Assembly (NCBI GenBank): GCA_000432515.1
Contig: HF996043.1
Coordinates: forward strand, 20,164-84,163
Reading direction: 5' to 3'
Origin: Bacteroides sp. CAG:545
Lineage (GTDB): Bacteria; Bacteroidota; Bacteroidia; Bacteroidales; UBA932
Length of the DNA stretch: 64,000 bases
Translations under genes and position numbers: made by a program
The notes under the pieces: model-generated
Database searches by the model: none
What the model was told of the DNA's origin: nothing
The model's input: only the letters and a program-made list of their open reading frames with translations
In this document: positions 16,969 through 24,040 of the stretch, one piece after another
Position numbering within the stretch: the first letter of the stretch is position 1
Layout: every line of letters starts with the position of its first letter

Positions 16969-16999
16969 CAGTGAATAAATATCGTTATGGTTTTGGTAA

Positions 17000-17635
17000 T
17001 CAGCCTACGACCCATACGAGCACGTGGCGGTCGAATGTGGTGTATTCCAGTTCGAACTCATCCTCGTATCCGTCTTTGTGGATAAATGTGGCCTCGAGTT
17101 CGCCTTCGCCCTTCGGACGGAAGCGCTCGATCTCGATCTGCTCCGCGAAATCCACATTGTATATGGACAGTCTCTTGAAAATCGCCTCCTTGGCGCACCA
17201 GTAGATGGCGAGCTGCTCATTCCTCTTGTCGTCGTCGAGGTCGTCGATTTCGTCTTCGGACAATGCCTTCAGCTCCACTGCGGAGAAGTCGCGGTCCAAT
17301 GACTCTATGTCAATGCCGACATCCTCGCTTTCGTGCAGGATGACAGCAACATATTTGTCTGTATGTGTGATGCTTATGTTGGTGACTCTGTTCTCGAGGA
17401 ACGGTTTTCCGTTATCGTGATGGCTAAGATAGACCTTTTCGTCGAACAGTTCGTTCAGGAGAGCCCTTACTGCGAGTCTCTGTTTGCGGAGTGATTCGCT
17501 TTTTATCCAGGAAATCTCTTCCATTTCATCGGATGGAGTGGAACTCAATGCCTTGAGTTCTTCTTCACTTTCGGTTATCTGCCATACTGCGATTTCCGCT
17601 TTGTTTTCAAGTACTTTTTTAAGATATAGTCCCAT
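17000..17635 (-). CDS. 4'-phosphopantetheinyl transferase superfamily protein
   Basis: A 211-residue Sfp-type transferase, which moves phosphopantetheine from CoA to a carrier-protein serine. The two hallmark motifs are present: VGIDIES and WCAKEAIFKR, supplying the Mg2+ ligands. The frame is open for 35 more codons upstream, but that stretch does not look like the family. ATG at 17633-17635 gives MGLYLKKVLENKAEIAVWQI, a normal N-terminus, and starts 13 bases after a possible 71-residue ORF. No PKS or NRPS gene is near, so a housekeeping acyl-carrier role is most likely. Confidence 0.88.
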   Translation of the reverse strand: MGLYLKKVLENKAEIAVWQITESEEELKALSSTPSDEMEEISWIKSESLRKQRLAVRALLNELFDEKVYLSHHDNGKPFLENRVTNISITHTDKYVAVILHESEDVGIDIESLDRDFSAVELKALSEDEIDDLDDDKRNEQLAIYWCAKEAIFKRLSIYNVDFAEQIEIERFRPKGEGELEATFIHKDGYEDEFELEYTTFDRHVLVWVVG

Positions 17636-17648
17636 AATTTTTTCTGCT

Positions 17649-17864
17649 TCAGGATTTGATGGATGTTCTTGTAGTTCCGAAATACGAAATGCCCGTGCAC
17701 GGTGAATAACCGCACACGACATAATGGTCTCCGTCGTCATCTGCGGACGGGAGACTGTTTACTACAATGTATGATTCTGTCGTAGAGAAACACGACAGGG
17801 GGTCGTCAACTGGCGATCCTGCTGTCATTTTTTGATTATCGTTTACAGAACTGGGAGGTTCCAT
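17649..17864 (-). CDS. Possible small protein, 71 residues, upstream of the transferase
   Basis: ATG at 17862-17864 opens 71 codons rich in Ser, Thr and Asp with no recognised domain. Two things argue that it is real: a perfect -7 box (17895-17902) places the transcript start about 24 bases before this ATG, and the stop lies 13 bases before the likely transferase start, as in an operon. Composition gives no hint of function, and there is no signal peptide or membrane segment. It could instead be a non-coding leader. Confidence 0.45.
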   Translation of the reverse strand: MEPPSSVNDNQKMTAGSPVDDPLSCFSTTESYIVVNSLPSADDDGDHYVVCGYSPCTGISYFGTTRTSIKS

Positions 17865-17894
17865 ATAAAACCTTAAGCGTTTTTGTTATCCGTG

Positions 17895-17902
17895 CAAAGA
17901 TA
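17895..17902 (-). promoter_or_regulatory. -7 promoter box for the small ORF and transferase
   Basis: The minus strand reads TATCTTTG, a perfect match. The divergent mdh promoter lies about 120 bases away. Confidence 0.55.
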
Positions 17903-18018
17903 ATGCATTTTTCTGATTTTGCATAAAATTTGTCAGAATCAGGAATTCTGGCTGAAAATTTGCAGGCGAATTGAGTTAAAAACAGTAGCGAAGTAGGCAA
18001 TCTATTGATTGAAATTGT

Positions 18019-18026
18019 TATCTTTG
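18019..18026 (+). promoter_or_regulatory. -7 promoter box for mdh
   Basis: TATCTTTG lies 46 bases before the mdh ATG and is the consensus sequence. Confidence 0.65.
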
Positions 18027-18072
18027 CGGTGGAAATGTAAATAAAGTATAACTAAATAATATAACATTTACT

Positions 18073-19059
18073 ATGAAGTATTTGACTAATGAGAAGTTGA
18101 CCATCGTTGGTGCCGGTGGAATGATCGGTTCCAATATGGCTCAGACAGCGCTTATGCTTGGTCTTACCCCTAACATCTGCCTCTATGATATTTTTGAGCC
18201 GGGTGTTCACGGTGTTGCTGAAGAAATGTACCACTGCGGTTTCGAAGGTGCAAACATCACTTGGACAGTAGATCCTGAGGTTGCATTCAAGGACGCAAAA
18301 TACATCATCTCTTCAGGTGGAGCTCCTCGTAAAGAGGGTATGACCCGTGAGGATCTTCTCAAAGGAAACTGCCAGATCGCAGCTCAGTTCGGTGACTACA
18401 TCAAGAAGTATTGCCCTGATGTAAAGCACGTTGTCGTTATCTTCAACCCTGCTGACGTTACCGCTCTTACAGCATTGATCCATTCAGGTCTGAAACCTGA
18501 GCAGCTCACCTCTCTCGCAGCTCTCGACTCTACACGTCTCCAGAGCAATCTCGCAAAAGAGTTCGGTGTTCCTCAGAGCTCAGTTACCGGCGCCCACACT
18601 TATGGCGGACACGGTGAGCAGATGGCAGTATTCGCTTCACAGGTTAAGGTTGACGGCAAACCTCTCTCAGAGATGGGCCTATCAGCTGAAAGAATGGCAG
18701 AGATCAAGCAGAACACCATCCAGGGTGGTTCAGCTATCATCAAACTCCGTGGACGTTCTTCATTCCAGAGCCCTGCTTACAATGCAGTGAAGATGATCGA
18801 GGCTGCTATGGGCGGCGCTCCGTTCACACTGCCTGCAGGTACTTATGTGAACAATGAGAAGTACCATAACGTGATGATGGCCATGCCTACAACTATCGAT
18901 GCTACAGGCTGCCACTACGTGATGCCTCAGGGAACTGCTGAAGAGCTTGCTGCTCTCGACGCTTCTTATGCACACCTTTGCAAGATGCGTGACGAGATCG
19001 TTGCCCTCGGAATCGTTCCTGCAGTCGCTGACTGGAAGAAGGACAATGCTAATCTGTAA
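18073..19059 (+). CDS. mdh: Malate dehydrogenase
   Basis: A 328-residue NAD-dependent dehydrogenase that interconverts malate and oxaloacetate. The Rossmann loop is IVGAGGMIGSN near residue 12, the substrate region holds LDSTRLQSNLAKEFG, and the catalytic His is in TYGGHGEQM. In anaerobes of this group it feeds the reductive branch from oxaloacetate to fumarate and succinate. Codon use is strongly biased, consistent with high expression. A single-gene unit with its own promoter and terminator. Confidence 0.95.
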   Translation: MKYLTNEKLTIVGAGGMIGSNMAQTALMLGLTPNICLYDIFEPGVHGVAEEMYHCGFEGANITWTVDPEVAFKDAKYIISSGGAPRKEGMTREDLLKGNCQIAAQFGDYIKKYCPDVKHVVVIFNPADVTALTALIHSGLKPEQLTSLAALDSTRLQSNLAKEFGVPQSSVTGAHTYGGHGEQMAVFASQVKVDGKPLSEMGLSAERMAEIKQNTIQGGSAIIKLRGRSSFQSPAYNAVKMIEAAMGGAPFTLPAGTYVNNEKYHNVMMAMPTTIDATGCHYVMPQGTAEELAALDASYAHLCKMRDEIVALGIVPAVADWKKDNANL

Positions 19060-19087
19060 TCGCTGAGCGATACGATATAAAAATTAG

Positions 19088-19115
19088 AGGCTGACCCAAA
19101 AGGTCAGCTTCTTTG
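19088..19115 (+). terminator. Terminator after mdh
   Basis: AGGCTGACC (19088-19096) pairs with GGTCAGCTT (19102-19110) across CAAAA, with one G-U pair, followed by CTTTG. Confidence 0.8.
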
Positions 19116-19150
19116 TTTATAAGGATAGTATCTGAGGATGCCTTGTTCGG

Positions 19151-19695
19151 CACTAGAGGGAGGGACCAACGAAGTGGGAGGGCCTGGTTCTCACGTGGGC
19201 TTCTTGCTGCTGCACGTGCCCTTTAGAGGCGCTCTTTCGGACTGGCCTCTTTGCTTTGTTTAGGGGTTGTCCTAAACACAGTCGTGACGTCGCTGTGAAT
19301 TTTTCGAACAACCTGCATGTTGGCATTTTGTGGATGTCGCTGATTGTCAATTGATTGCGGGAGTCTATGAAAGCCTGGTTACTCATTTTTTCATGTAACC
19401 TGGCTTTGGCTTTAATCGCTAATGTGCTATGTGTCAATGTTTTATGCTACTCGCGCAAATGCAGGTTGTTCTAATAGTCTGGTCAACACGTAACCGCAGA
19501 GACGCTTACCTTTTATCCTAACTACTTGTTGTTAAATTTCGGTAAACTTTTTTCAGGACGATACAGCTTGCGCGACCTGCAAGTCGCTGAATATCATATA
19601 GTTGAACGTTTTCAGAGTTGCCAAAAGTATAACTCTGAAAATGGCTAAATGCCTGCCACACAGCTATTTACTGGTTGCGCTACATGTGAGGAGTT
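19151..19695. repeat. Dispersed structured repeat, copy 2
   Basis: Module A (19151-19214) matches copy 1 (TAGAGGGAGGGACC, GGGAGGGCCTGGT, GGGCTTCTTG). Module C (19541-19569, GGTAAACTTTTTTC) matches 24 of 28 positions. Module B follows: a short stem GCGAC (19572-19576) with GTCGC (19583-19587), and a hairpin arm TTTTCAGAGTT (19609-19619) with AACTCTGAAAA (19631-19641). Between A and C lies sequence absent from copy 1, flanked by a 13-bp inverted repeat (19306-19318 and 19459-19471). The homology runs past the hairpin into the last codons of the kinase gene. Confidence 0.75.
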
Positions 19696-20566
19696 TGGCG
19701 GGAAGGATGGGCATTGCACCGTTTTGTGTGCAGACGAAGGCGGAAACATCCACGGCCTTTCTGTGGGCTACAGTAACTGGCAAGCCGCTTAAGATGCTTG
19801 CGGTAAAGGCGGCAGTGAAGGAGTCGCCTGCTCCTACGGTGTCAGCTACTTTTACTTGTGGCGTTGGCAAGAACGACTTCGCGTCAGGCGTGAAAATGTA
19901 ACTGCCGTTTACTCCGCAAGTCAGAATGAGAATCTTCAGATTGTAGCGGTTCAACAATGCCCGGCATTGGTTCTCCGGATCCGACTCAGGAATGCCTGAT
20001 ATCCGACAGACTGTCGGGAGTTCCTCGTCATTGATTTTCAGGACATTGCACCGCATCATAGACTGCTCCAAGACATCTTCGCTGTAGAAACTCTGCCTGA
20101 GATTGGCATCGAAAACAATTAGAGTGTCGTTGTCCTTCGGCATTGTGTCAATGAAGCGATTGATGGTTTTGCGGGATACCGTGCTCCTCTGTGCAAGTGA
20201 ACCGAAACATACTGCGCAAGTGTTGCGGGCCAATGCTTCCAGTTCCGGCGTGAATGGAATGTAGTCCCATGCGACGCCCTCCTTTATGATATATTGTGGG
20301 ATGCCGGCCATGTCGAGTTCTACTTGTACTGTTCCGGTAGGATAGGGTACTGTGGAAATGAGGCTGTTCAGGCCTTCGTCCCGGAATGTGCCGATTATCT
20401 CCTGTCCAAGAGCATCATCGCCTATTGCACTGACTACAAGGCTCTGCATCCCGAATTGTGATACGTGATATGCGAAATTGGCCGGAGCGCCTCCTACTTT
20501 CTTTCCGTCCGGCAGAATGTCCCACAAGACCTCTCCAATCCCGACTACTGTTCTATTTTCCTTCAT
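19664..20566 (-). CDS. PfkB-family sugar kinase, probably fructokinase
   Basis: A 300-residue ribokinase-fold enzyme. The N-terminal signature GGAPANFAYH and C-terminal DTVGAGDSFTAAF, whose second Asp is the catalytic base, are intact. The GEVLWDILP opening is typical of fructokinases, so fructose to fructose-6-phosphate is the likely reaction, though other sugars are possible. Its last seven or so residues are encoded inside the dispersed repeat, so the natural C-terminus may have been replaced. It starts 20 bases after a 40-residue membrane protein gene. No sugar transporter is adjacent. Confidence 0.85.
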   Translation of the reverse strand: MKENRTVVGIGEVLWDILPDGKKVGGAPANFAYHVSQFGMQSLVVSAIGDDALGQEIIGTFRDEGLNSLISTVPYPTGTVQVELDMAGIPQYIIKEGVAWDYIPFTPELEALARNTCAVCFGSLAQRSTVSRKTINRFIDTMPKDNDTLIVFDANLRQSFYSEDVLEQSMMRCNVLKINDEELPTVCRISGIPESDPENQCRALLNRYNLKILILTCGVNGSYIFTPDAKSFLPTPQVKVADTVGAGDSFTAAFTASILSGLPVTVAHRKAVDVSAFVCTQNGAMPILPAKLLTCSATSK

Positions 20567-20586
20567 GGCGAATACGATTAAATGTT

Positions 20587-20709
20587 TTATTTTTTGCTTC
20601 GGTTCTTATACTCGTTTTCCACAGTAGTTACAGCCCAGCACACGATACTCATTATGCCGAAAATAACCCCTGTCAGCAGCCAAAACAATATATAAATAAA
20701 TCCTTCCAT
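20587..20709 (-). CDS. Small single-pass membrane protein, 40 residues
   Basis: ATG at 20707-20709 and TAA at 20587-20589 enclose 40 codons: a hydrophobic segment (residues 4-28, beginning FIYILFWLLTGVIFG) followed by a charged tail ending in KNRSKK. The pattern of one membrane helix plus a positively charged end is what real bacterial small membrane proteins show. It sits 20 bases before the kinase start, so the two are probably cotranscribed. A near-match -7 box (GAAATTTG at 20733-20740 on the minus strand) is upstream. Function unknown. Confidence 0.6.
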   Translation of the reverse strand: MEGFIYILFWLLTGVIFGIMSIVCWAVTTVENEYKNRSKK

Positions 20710-20928
20710 GATTCTAAACAGTATCAGTCATCCAAATTTCTTCGGTAAATATAGTAAAAAAGAGGGGATAGAGTAGAGTGTCCGTATTCGGACACAGGGC
20801 TAAGTCTCAAAAACCGCCGATACCCTTAATATCTGCGATAGTGTCCTTTCACCCTTTCAATCTTGCCGAAGCGAAGCCGTCTGTACGCCTTCACCCAAAC
20901 AAGCCTGAAAACCTCCCCTCTATACGAC

Positions 20929-20963
20929 AAAAGCAGGTACCCATTTAAGGGATAGATACCTGC
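20929..20963 (-). terminator. Terminator-like hairpin, minus strand
   Basis: GCAGGTA (20933-20939) pairs with TACCTGC (20957-20963); the A run at 20929-20932 gives a short U tract on the minus strand. The flank TATACGACAAAA is shared with the next terminator. Confidence 0.5.
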
Positions 20964-21114
20964 CTTGCTTTCTCAACAATGTTGTTTTACCAACAATGAT
21001 ATCGCAAAATACGAATTATTTTGAATTTCGATGCTTATAATGTGTTATCTTGAGATTGCGCTAATTTAATCATACTTGGCTAAGCATTACTGCCTTTCAG
21101 TTTCGGTATACGAC

Positions 21115-21142
21115 AAAAAAGCGGAGATAGATCACCACTCCG
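21115..21142 (-). terminator. Terminator of the two-gene AT-rich unit
   Basis: CGGAG (21122-21126) pairs with CTCCG (21138-21142), and six A at 21115-21120 give a U tract on the minus strand. It lies about 210 bases past the stop at 21352. Confidence 0.6.
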
Positions 21143-21351
21143 ACAAGAGGTATATCCTTGATTGCTAGGAAACTCGAAGTGGCTATATCGACTTGAACTC
21201 TGTCGGCCAGCATCCGTTTCACACGTGGCCGACGAAAATCGATTGAAAGACTATACATCCTGTCCGCCTCTGTATCACAATCTCAACCGTATCACTTTAA
21301 GACATAAAACATGGTGATACACTATCACCTTAAGAGTCTGCTTAAAGTATA

Positions 21352-21726
21352 TCAATCTGTTTGAACATTCCTAATGGAAACTTGGTTATCGGTAAAATAC
21401 ACATCACCTGATACCTGTTCAAGTACCTTTGCACCGAATGAGTTTGTTGCTCGATACTTAAGTGTCACTTCATAGCACCCCTTTGATGAGTTATAGTTTG
21501 ATGTATAACTAACTTCTTCATAGGATTTCGCATCCTTCAAATTATTTTTCAGGTAGTCCTTTAAGTAGTTCTTTGCGAGAATTTGGTGAGTGGTAGAGTT
21601 ATCATTATAGTTTTTGATAGAGTGATCACTTCCTCCGCTATGGTAAATAATACCGAGAATCACTGCAACAATAATGATAAACCAAAAGAATCCTCCTTTC
21701 TTCTTTCTCGTTGTCTGATTGTTCAT
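21352..21726 (-). CDS. Membrane-anchored orphan protein
   Basis: A 124-residue protein with a basic N-terminus (TTRKKKGG), one membrane segment (about residues 13-28, FFWFIIIVAVILGIIYH) and a polar outer domain rich in Asn, Tyr and Lys. No family recognised. It follows an orphan lipoprotein gene by 13 bases. Both are far richer in A and T than their neighbours and contain none of the CATTGAC heptamers, which suggests horizontal origin. Confidence 0.65.
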   Translation of the reverse strand: MNNQTTRKKKGGFFWFIIIVAVILGIIYHSGGSDHSIKNYNDNSTTHQILAKNYLKDYLKNNLKDAKSYEEVSYTSNYNSSKGCYEVTLKYRATNSFGAKVLEQVSGDVYFTDNQVSIRNVQTD

Positions 21727-21739
21727 AATGAAGATAGCT

Positions 21740-22234
21740 TTATTTTATTTTGGTGACTTTATAGCCGGCACCTGTAGTAAAGTCTCCGTCCTTATCATAT
21801 AAATGCAAATTACCATCAATAATTCGATAGTACTCTTGAGTCTTACTTTCTACAACATATAACTTATCACCATCTTTCTCTAATTGTTCAATCTTAACCT
21901 TATCCGAATCGGAGAACTCAAGTTTGGATTGATACTTTCCATTCTCTTTAATAATCTCAATCGTGAAGTATTTGTTCGGCTCGAAAGAAAAAGCGACGTT
22001 CCACTTTCCTAATACTTCTTTTCCTTTGACTGTCGAAGGTCCTGTTTTGATGCTATTGTTTTTAAGTGTCTCTAACTCACTTTTACATTGTTCTAAAGCG
22101 GCACTTAATGCCATGTTTGTTTCTTTGAGTTGGGTGTTCTCGGCAGTAATTCGGTGAATCTCATCGCTCGAAGTACCACAGGAAAATGTGGTTAGAGAAC
22201 ATAGTAAAGAACAGATAAATATACTCTTTCTCAT
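21740..22234 (-). CDS. Orphan lipoprotein with coiled coil
   Basis: A 164-residue lipoprotein: lipobox cysteine Cys19 (TFSCG), then a coiled-coil stretch (about residues 26-60, HRITAENTQLKETNMALSAA onward) and a small beta-rich domain beginning LGKWNVAFSFEPNKYFTIEI that resembles a lipocalin-like barrel only in strand pattern. No family recognised. It probably forms one transcription unit with the following membrane protein. The AT-rich composition contrasts with both flanks. Confidence 0.65.
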   Translation of the reverse strand: MRKSIFICSLLCSLTTFSCGTSSDEIHRITAENTQLKETNMALSAALEQCKSELETLKNNSIKTGPSTVKGKEVLGKWNVAFSFEPNKYFTIEIIKENGKYQSKLEFSDSDKVKIEQLEKDGDKLYVVESKTQEYYRIIDGNLHLYDKDGDFTTGAGYKVTKIK

Positions 22235-22420
22235 AGCTAAAATGATTATTCAAGTGTACTGACGATTCTTTTCTGTCTGTCATCTACATCAAAATACCCA
22301 ATTGAGGATAAAAAGAGAGGAACCAACTTTCGCTTATCTTGAAGGCGGCTGTGTAAGGCCGTTAATGCAAATATAACATTTTGCATCGAAATGTGAAAAA
22401 ACTGATACATTTGCCGGAGA
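22235..22420. other. Leader region of the AT-rich unit with facing promoter boxes
   Basis: No coding frame. A minus-strand -7 box (TATATTTG, 22368-22375) would start the lipoprotein transcript about 125 bases upstream of its ATG. A plus-strand box (TACATTTG, 22406-22413) faces the structured element at 22421. Confidence 0.45.
22406..22413 (+). promoter_or_regulatory. -7 promoter box in front of the candidate structured RNA
   Basis: TACATTTG matches TAnnTTTG. A TTTTG at 22379-22383 could be the -33, though the 22-base spacing is long. The expected start point, about 22,420, is the first base of the hairpin. Confidence 0.45.
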
Positions 22421-22489
22421 ATTAAACCCGGTTAATCACGAAGACCTAAGTTCCACTTGGGTGGCTATTAGTGATTGATGGGGTTTAAT
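22421..22489 (+). ncRNA. Candidate structured RNA or inverted-repeat element
   Basis: An outer stem pairs 22421-22439 with 22471-22489: ATTAAACCC with GGGTTTAAT and AATCAC with GTGATT, broken by a small internal loop. An inner stem pairs ACCTAAGT (22444-22451) with ACTTGGGT (22455-22462) around TCC. The fold begins where transcription from the 22406 box should start. It matches no RNA family I can name, and no clear terminator follows. It could instead be a DNA-level element. Confidence 0.4.
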
Positions 22490-22605
22490 GTTTGTAGTAT
22501 GATGGATCCTCTTTGAATTCTTTAGGGATGAATTTCCAGTGTCTGTACCTGAATTTCCAAATATTGGACAGGTTATTTTTGTTTAGGGTACTTCCACTAG
22601 GTGAC
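22490..22605. other. Short spacer with an unsupported minus frame
   Basis: A minus frame ending at 22485 reads WKFRYRHWKFIPKEFKEDPS, which looks protein-like, but its only starts lie inside the tRNA-Leu and its terminator. It may be the tail of a lost gene. Confidence 0.3.
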
Positions 22606-22635
22606 AAAAAAGCCCCTCCGATGTCTGGAGAGGCT
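22606..22635 (-). terminator. Terminator after tRNA-Leu
   Basis: AGCCCCTCC (22611-22619) pairs with GGAGAGGCT (22627-22635), with one mismatch or G-U pair. The A run at 22606-22611 is the minus-strand U tract. Confidence 0.75.
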
Positions 22636-22640
22636 TCTTG

Positions 22641-22729
22641 TGGTGCCCAAAGCCGGGCTCGAACCGGCACGTCTTTTAAAGGACATTGGATTTTGAGTCC
22701 AACGCGTCTACCAATTCCGCCATTCGGGC
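22641..22729 (-). tRNA. tRNA-Leu (anticodon CAA)
   Basis: Read on the minus strand from 22729: acceptor GCCCGAA, long variable arm, anticodon stem TTGGA/TCCAA around CTCAAAA (anticodon CAA), T arm GGTTCGAGCCC, and acceptor TTTGGGC. An ACCA end is encoded at 22641-22644. It decodes UUG. Confidence 0.9.
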
Positions 22730-22840
22730 ATCGATTGGAATCGGAATGACAAAGTTAGGACTTTTTGGCGAAATACCAAATATTTCAGTGCCTGTCAGCA
22801 TAATGTAACATGGACTTTTTCGGGAATTATGATATTTTGC

Positions 22841-22848
22841 TATATTCG
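22841..22848 (+). promoter_or_regulatory. Near-consensus -7 box for aroB
   Basis: TATATTCG differs at one position from TAnnTTTG and gives a short leader to the ATG at 22871. This favours that start over the open frame beginning at 22829. Confidence 0.4.
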
Positions 22849-22870
22849 CGATGGCGGAAACTTAGTAGTT

Positions 22871-24040
22871 ATGAAATGCAAGATATATAGCGGACAGAAG
22901 ATTACGGACGTGACCGGATACCTGAAAGGATATCCAGCTGTTTTCGTGGTCGCGGACAGACAGGTAAAATCAAGTGCCGAGCAAGTCGTGAAAGCACATG
23001 AGGAGCAAAAGCTTGAAGGCGCCTTGCCGCATCCGTCGAACCTGCTTCTGCTCGATGTCTCAGAGGAAAACAAGTCGATGTACACTGTCCTGGAAATATG
23101 CAAGTGGCTGATGGACAATGACGCCGGCCGCAATGCGCTGCTGCTTGCGATAGGCGGCGGCATAACCACGGACATGGCCGGATTCGCCGCATCCATATAC
23201 AAGAGAGGAATCCGGTTCGCTTATGTTCCTACCACCTTCCTGTCGCAGGTCGATGCCGCAATCGGCGGAAAAACAGGGGTGAATTTCCAAAACTACAAGA
23301 ATATATTGGGTGTGATCAGACAGCCGGAATTCACATATATCTGCCCGGAAGTTCTTGGTACATTGCCATATAGAGACTTCCTGTCAGGTGCTGCTGAACT
23401 CCTGAAGACCTTCATCATTGACAATGCTGGCAACAACTACGAAAAGGCGGTTGAAGTTCTCTCCGAGATACACGGAAGCATTGACCGGAAACATGCGATA
23501 GCCTTGCATCTGGCTGAGATTGAGAAACTTGCTGCGGCTGCTGCGAAAATCAAGGCCGGGATTGTCGAGCGTGACGAATTCGAGCGCGGAGAGAGGCGAA
23601 AACTGAACCTCGGACATACTTTCGCGCATGCGATAGAGTCCGTGTCAATGTCGAGGCATAATGGCTCAATGTCGGGGCATAACGGCGCCAAATCCGGCAT
23701 TACACATGGCGAAGCTGTGGCAATGGGGATGATTATGGCGGCAAAAGCGTCTGAACGGTACTATAATCTCGCTTCTGAGATTCCGTCACGGCGAGAAAAC
23801 ATTGCCGGGCAGAACGATACTGCGGCCAACGAAGAAGGTAAATCACTGAGAGCAAGACTTGTACGCGATTTCAGCCGATGCGGCCTGCCGACCGAGTGCC
23901 CGTTCCCGCCGGAATCACTGTCCGGGGCAATGAAAAAGGACAAAAAAGCTGAAAACGGTATAGTGCATTTCGTCCTGATCCGCGCCATAGGCGATGTCCG
24001 CATCGAGGACCTTCCGGTGGAAAGCGCGGTTAATCTTTAA
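22871..24040 (+). CDS. aroB: 3-dehydroquinate synthase
   Basis: A 389-residue NAD- and metal-dependent enzyme that converts DAHP to 3-dehydroquinate. The NAD loop GGGITTDMAGFAASIYKRG, the VPTTFLSQVDAAIGGKTGVN strand and the metal-ligand segments LNLGHTFAHAIE and THGEAVAMGM are present. Between the two metal-ligand segments lies an insert made by an in-frame 21-bp tandem duplication (23645-23665 and 23666-23686). A second unusual insert near residues 315-330 (SRRENIAGQNDTAANEEG) separates the last helices. The frame is open 14 codons further upstream, but the -7 box supports ATG 22871. First gene of a shikimate cluster. Confidence 0.93.
   Translation: MKCKIYSGQKITDVTGYLKGYPAVFVVADRQVKSSAEQVVKAHEEQKLEGALPHPSNLLLLDVSEENKSMYTVLEICKWLMDNDAGRNALLLAIGGGITTDMAGFAASIYKRGIRFAYVPTTFLSQVDAAIGGKTGVNFQNYKNILGVIRQPEFTYICPEVLGTLPYRDFLSGAAELLKTFIIDNAGNNYEKAVEVLSEIHGSIDRKHAIALHLAEIEKLAAAAAKIKAGIVERDEFERGERRKLNLGHTFAHAIESVSMSRHNGSMSGHNGAKSGITHGEAVAMGMIMAAKASERYYNLASEIPSRRENIAGQNDTAANEEGKSLRARLVRDFSRCGLPTECPFPPESLSGAMKKDKKAENGIVHFVLIRAIGDVRIEDLPVESAVNL

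Larger units (their letters stand above)
20710..21351. other. Gene-poor spacer with hairpins and two minus-strand terminators
   Basis: Contains a perfect hairpin GTGTCCG-TATT-CGGACAC (20778-20795) and the two terminator-like hairpins listed separately. A further stem, TCGGCCA with TGGCCGA, lies near 21210-21235. A 53-codon minus frame (21097-21258) is open but has no support. Base composition shifts to AT-rich here and stays so until about 22,500. Confidence 0.5.

Noticed and set aside
20921..21142. Two copies of TATACGACAAAA as attachment-site direct repeats
   Set aside because: Each copy is the U-tract side of a minus-strand hairpin, so they are better explained as related terminators. No integrase is present.
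21097..21258. 53-codon minus frame in the AT-rich spacer
   Set aside because: Its 3' end runs through a terminator hairpin and it has no promoter box or recognisable sequence.
22421..22489. Reading the hairpin as an integron attC site
   Set aside because: The outer arms do not give the RYYYAAC/GTTRRRY core sites, and no integrase or cassette array is near.
22485..22670. 61-codon minus frame ending in a protein-like WKFRYRHWKF segment
   Set aside because: All starts lie inside tRNA-Leu or its terminator. It may be a gene remnant, but there is not enough to call one.
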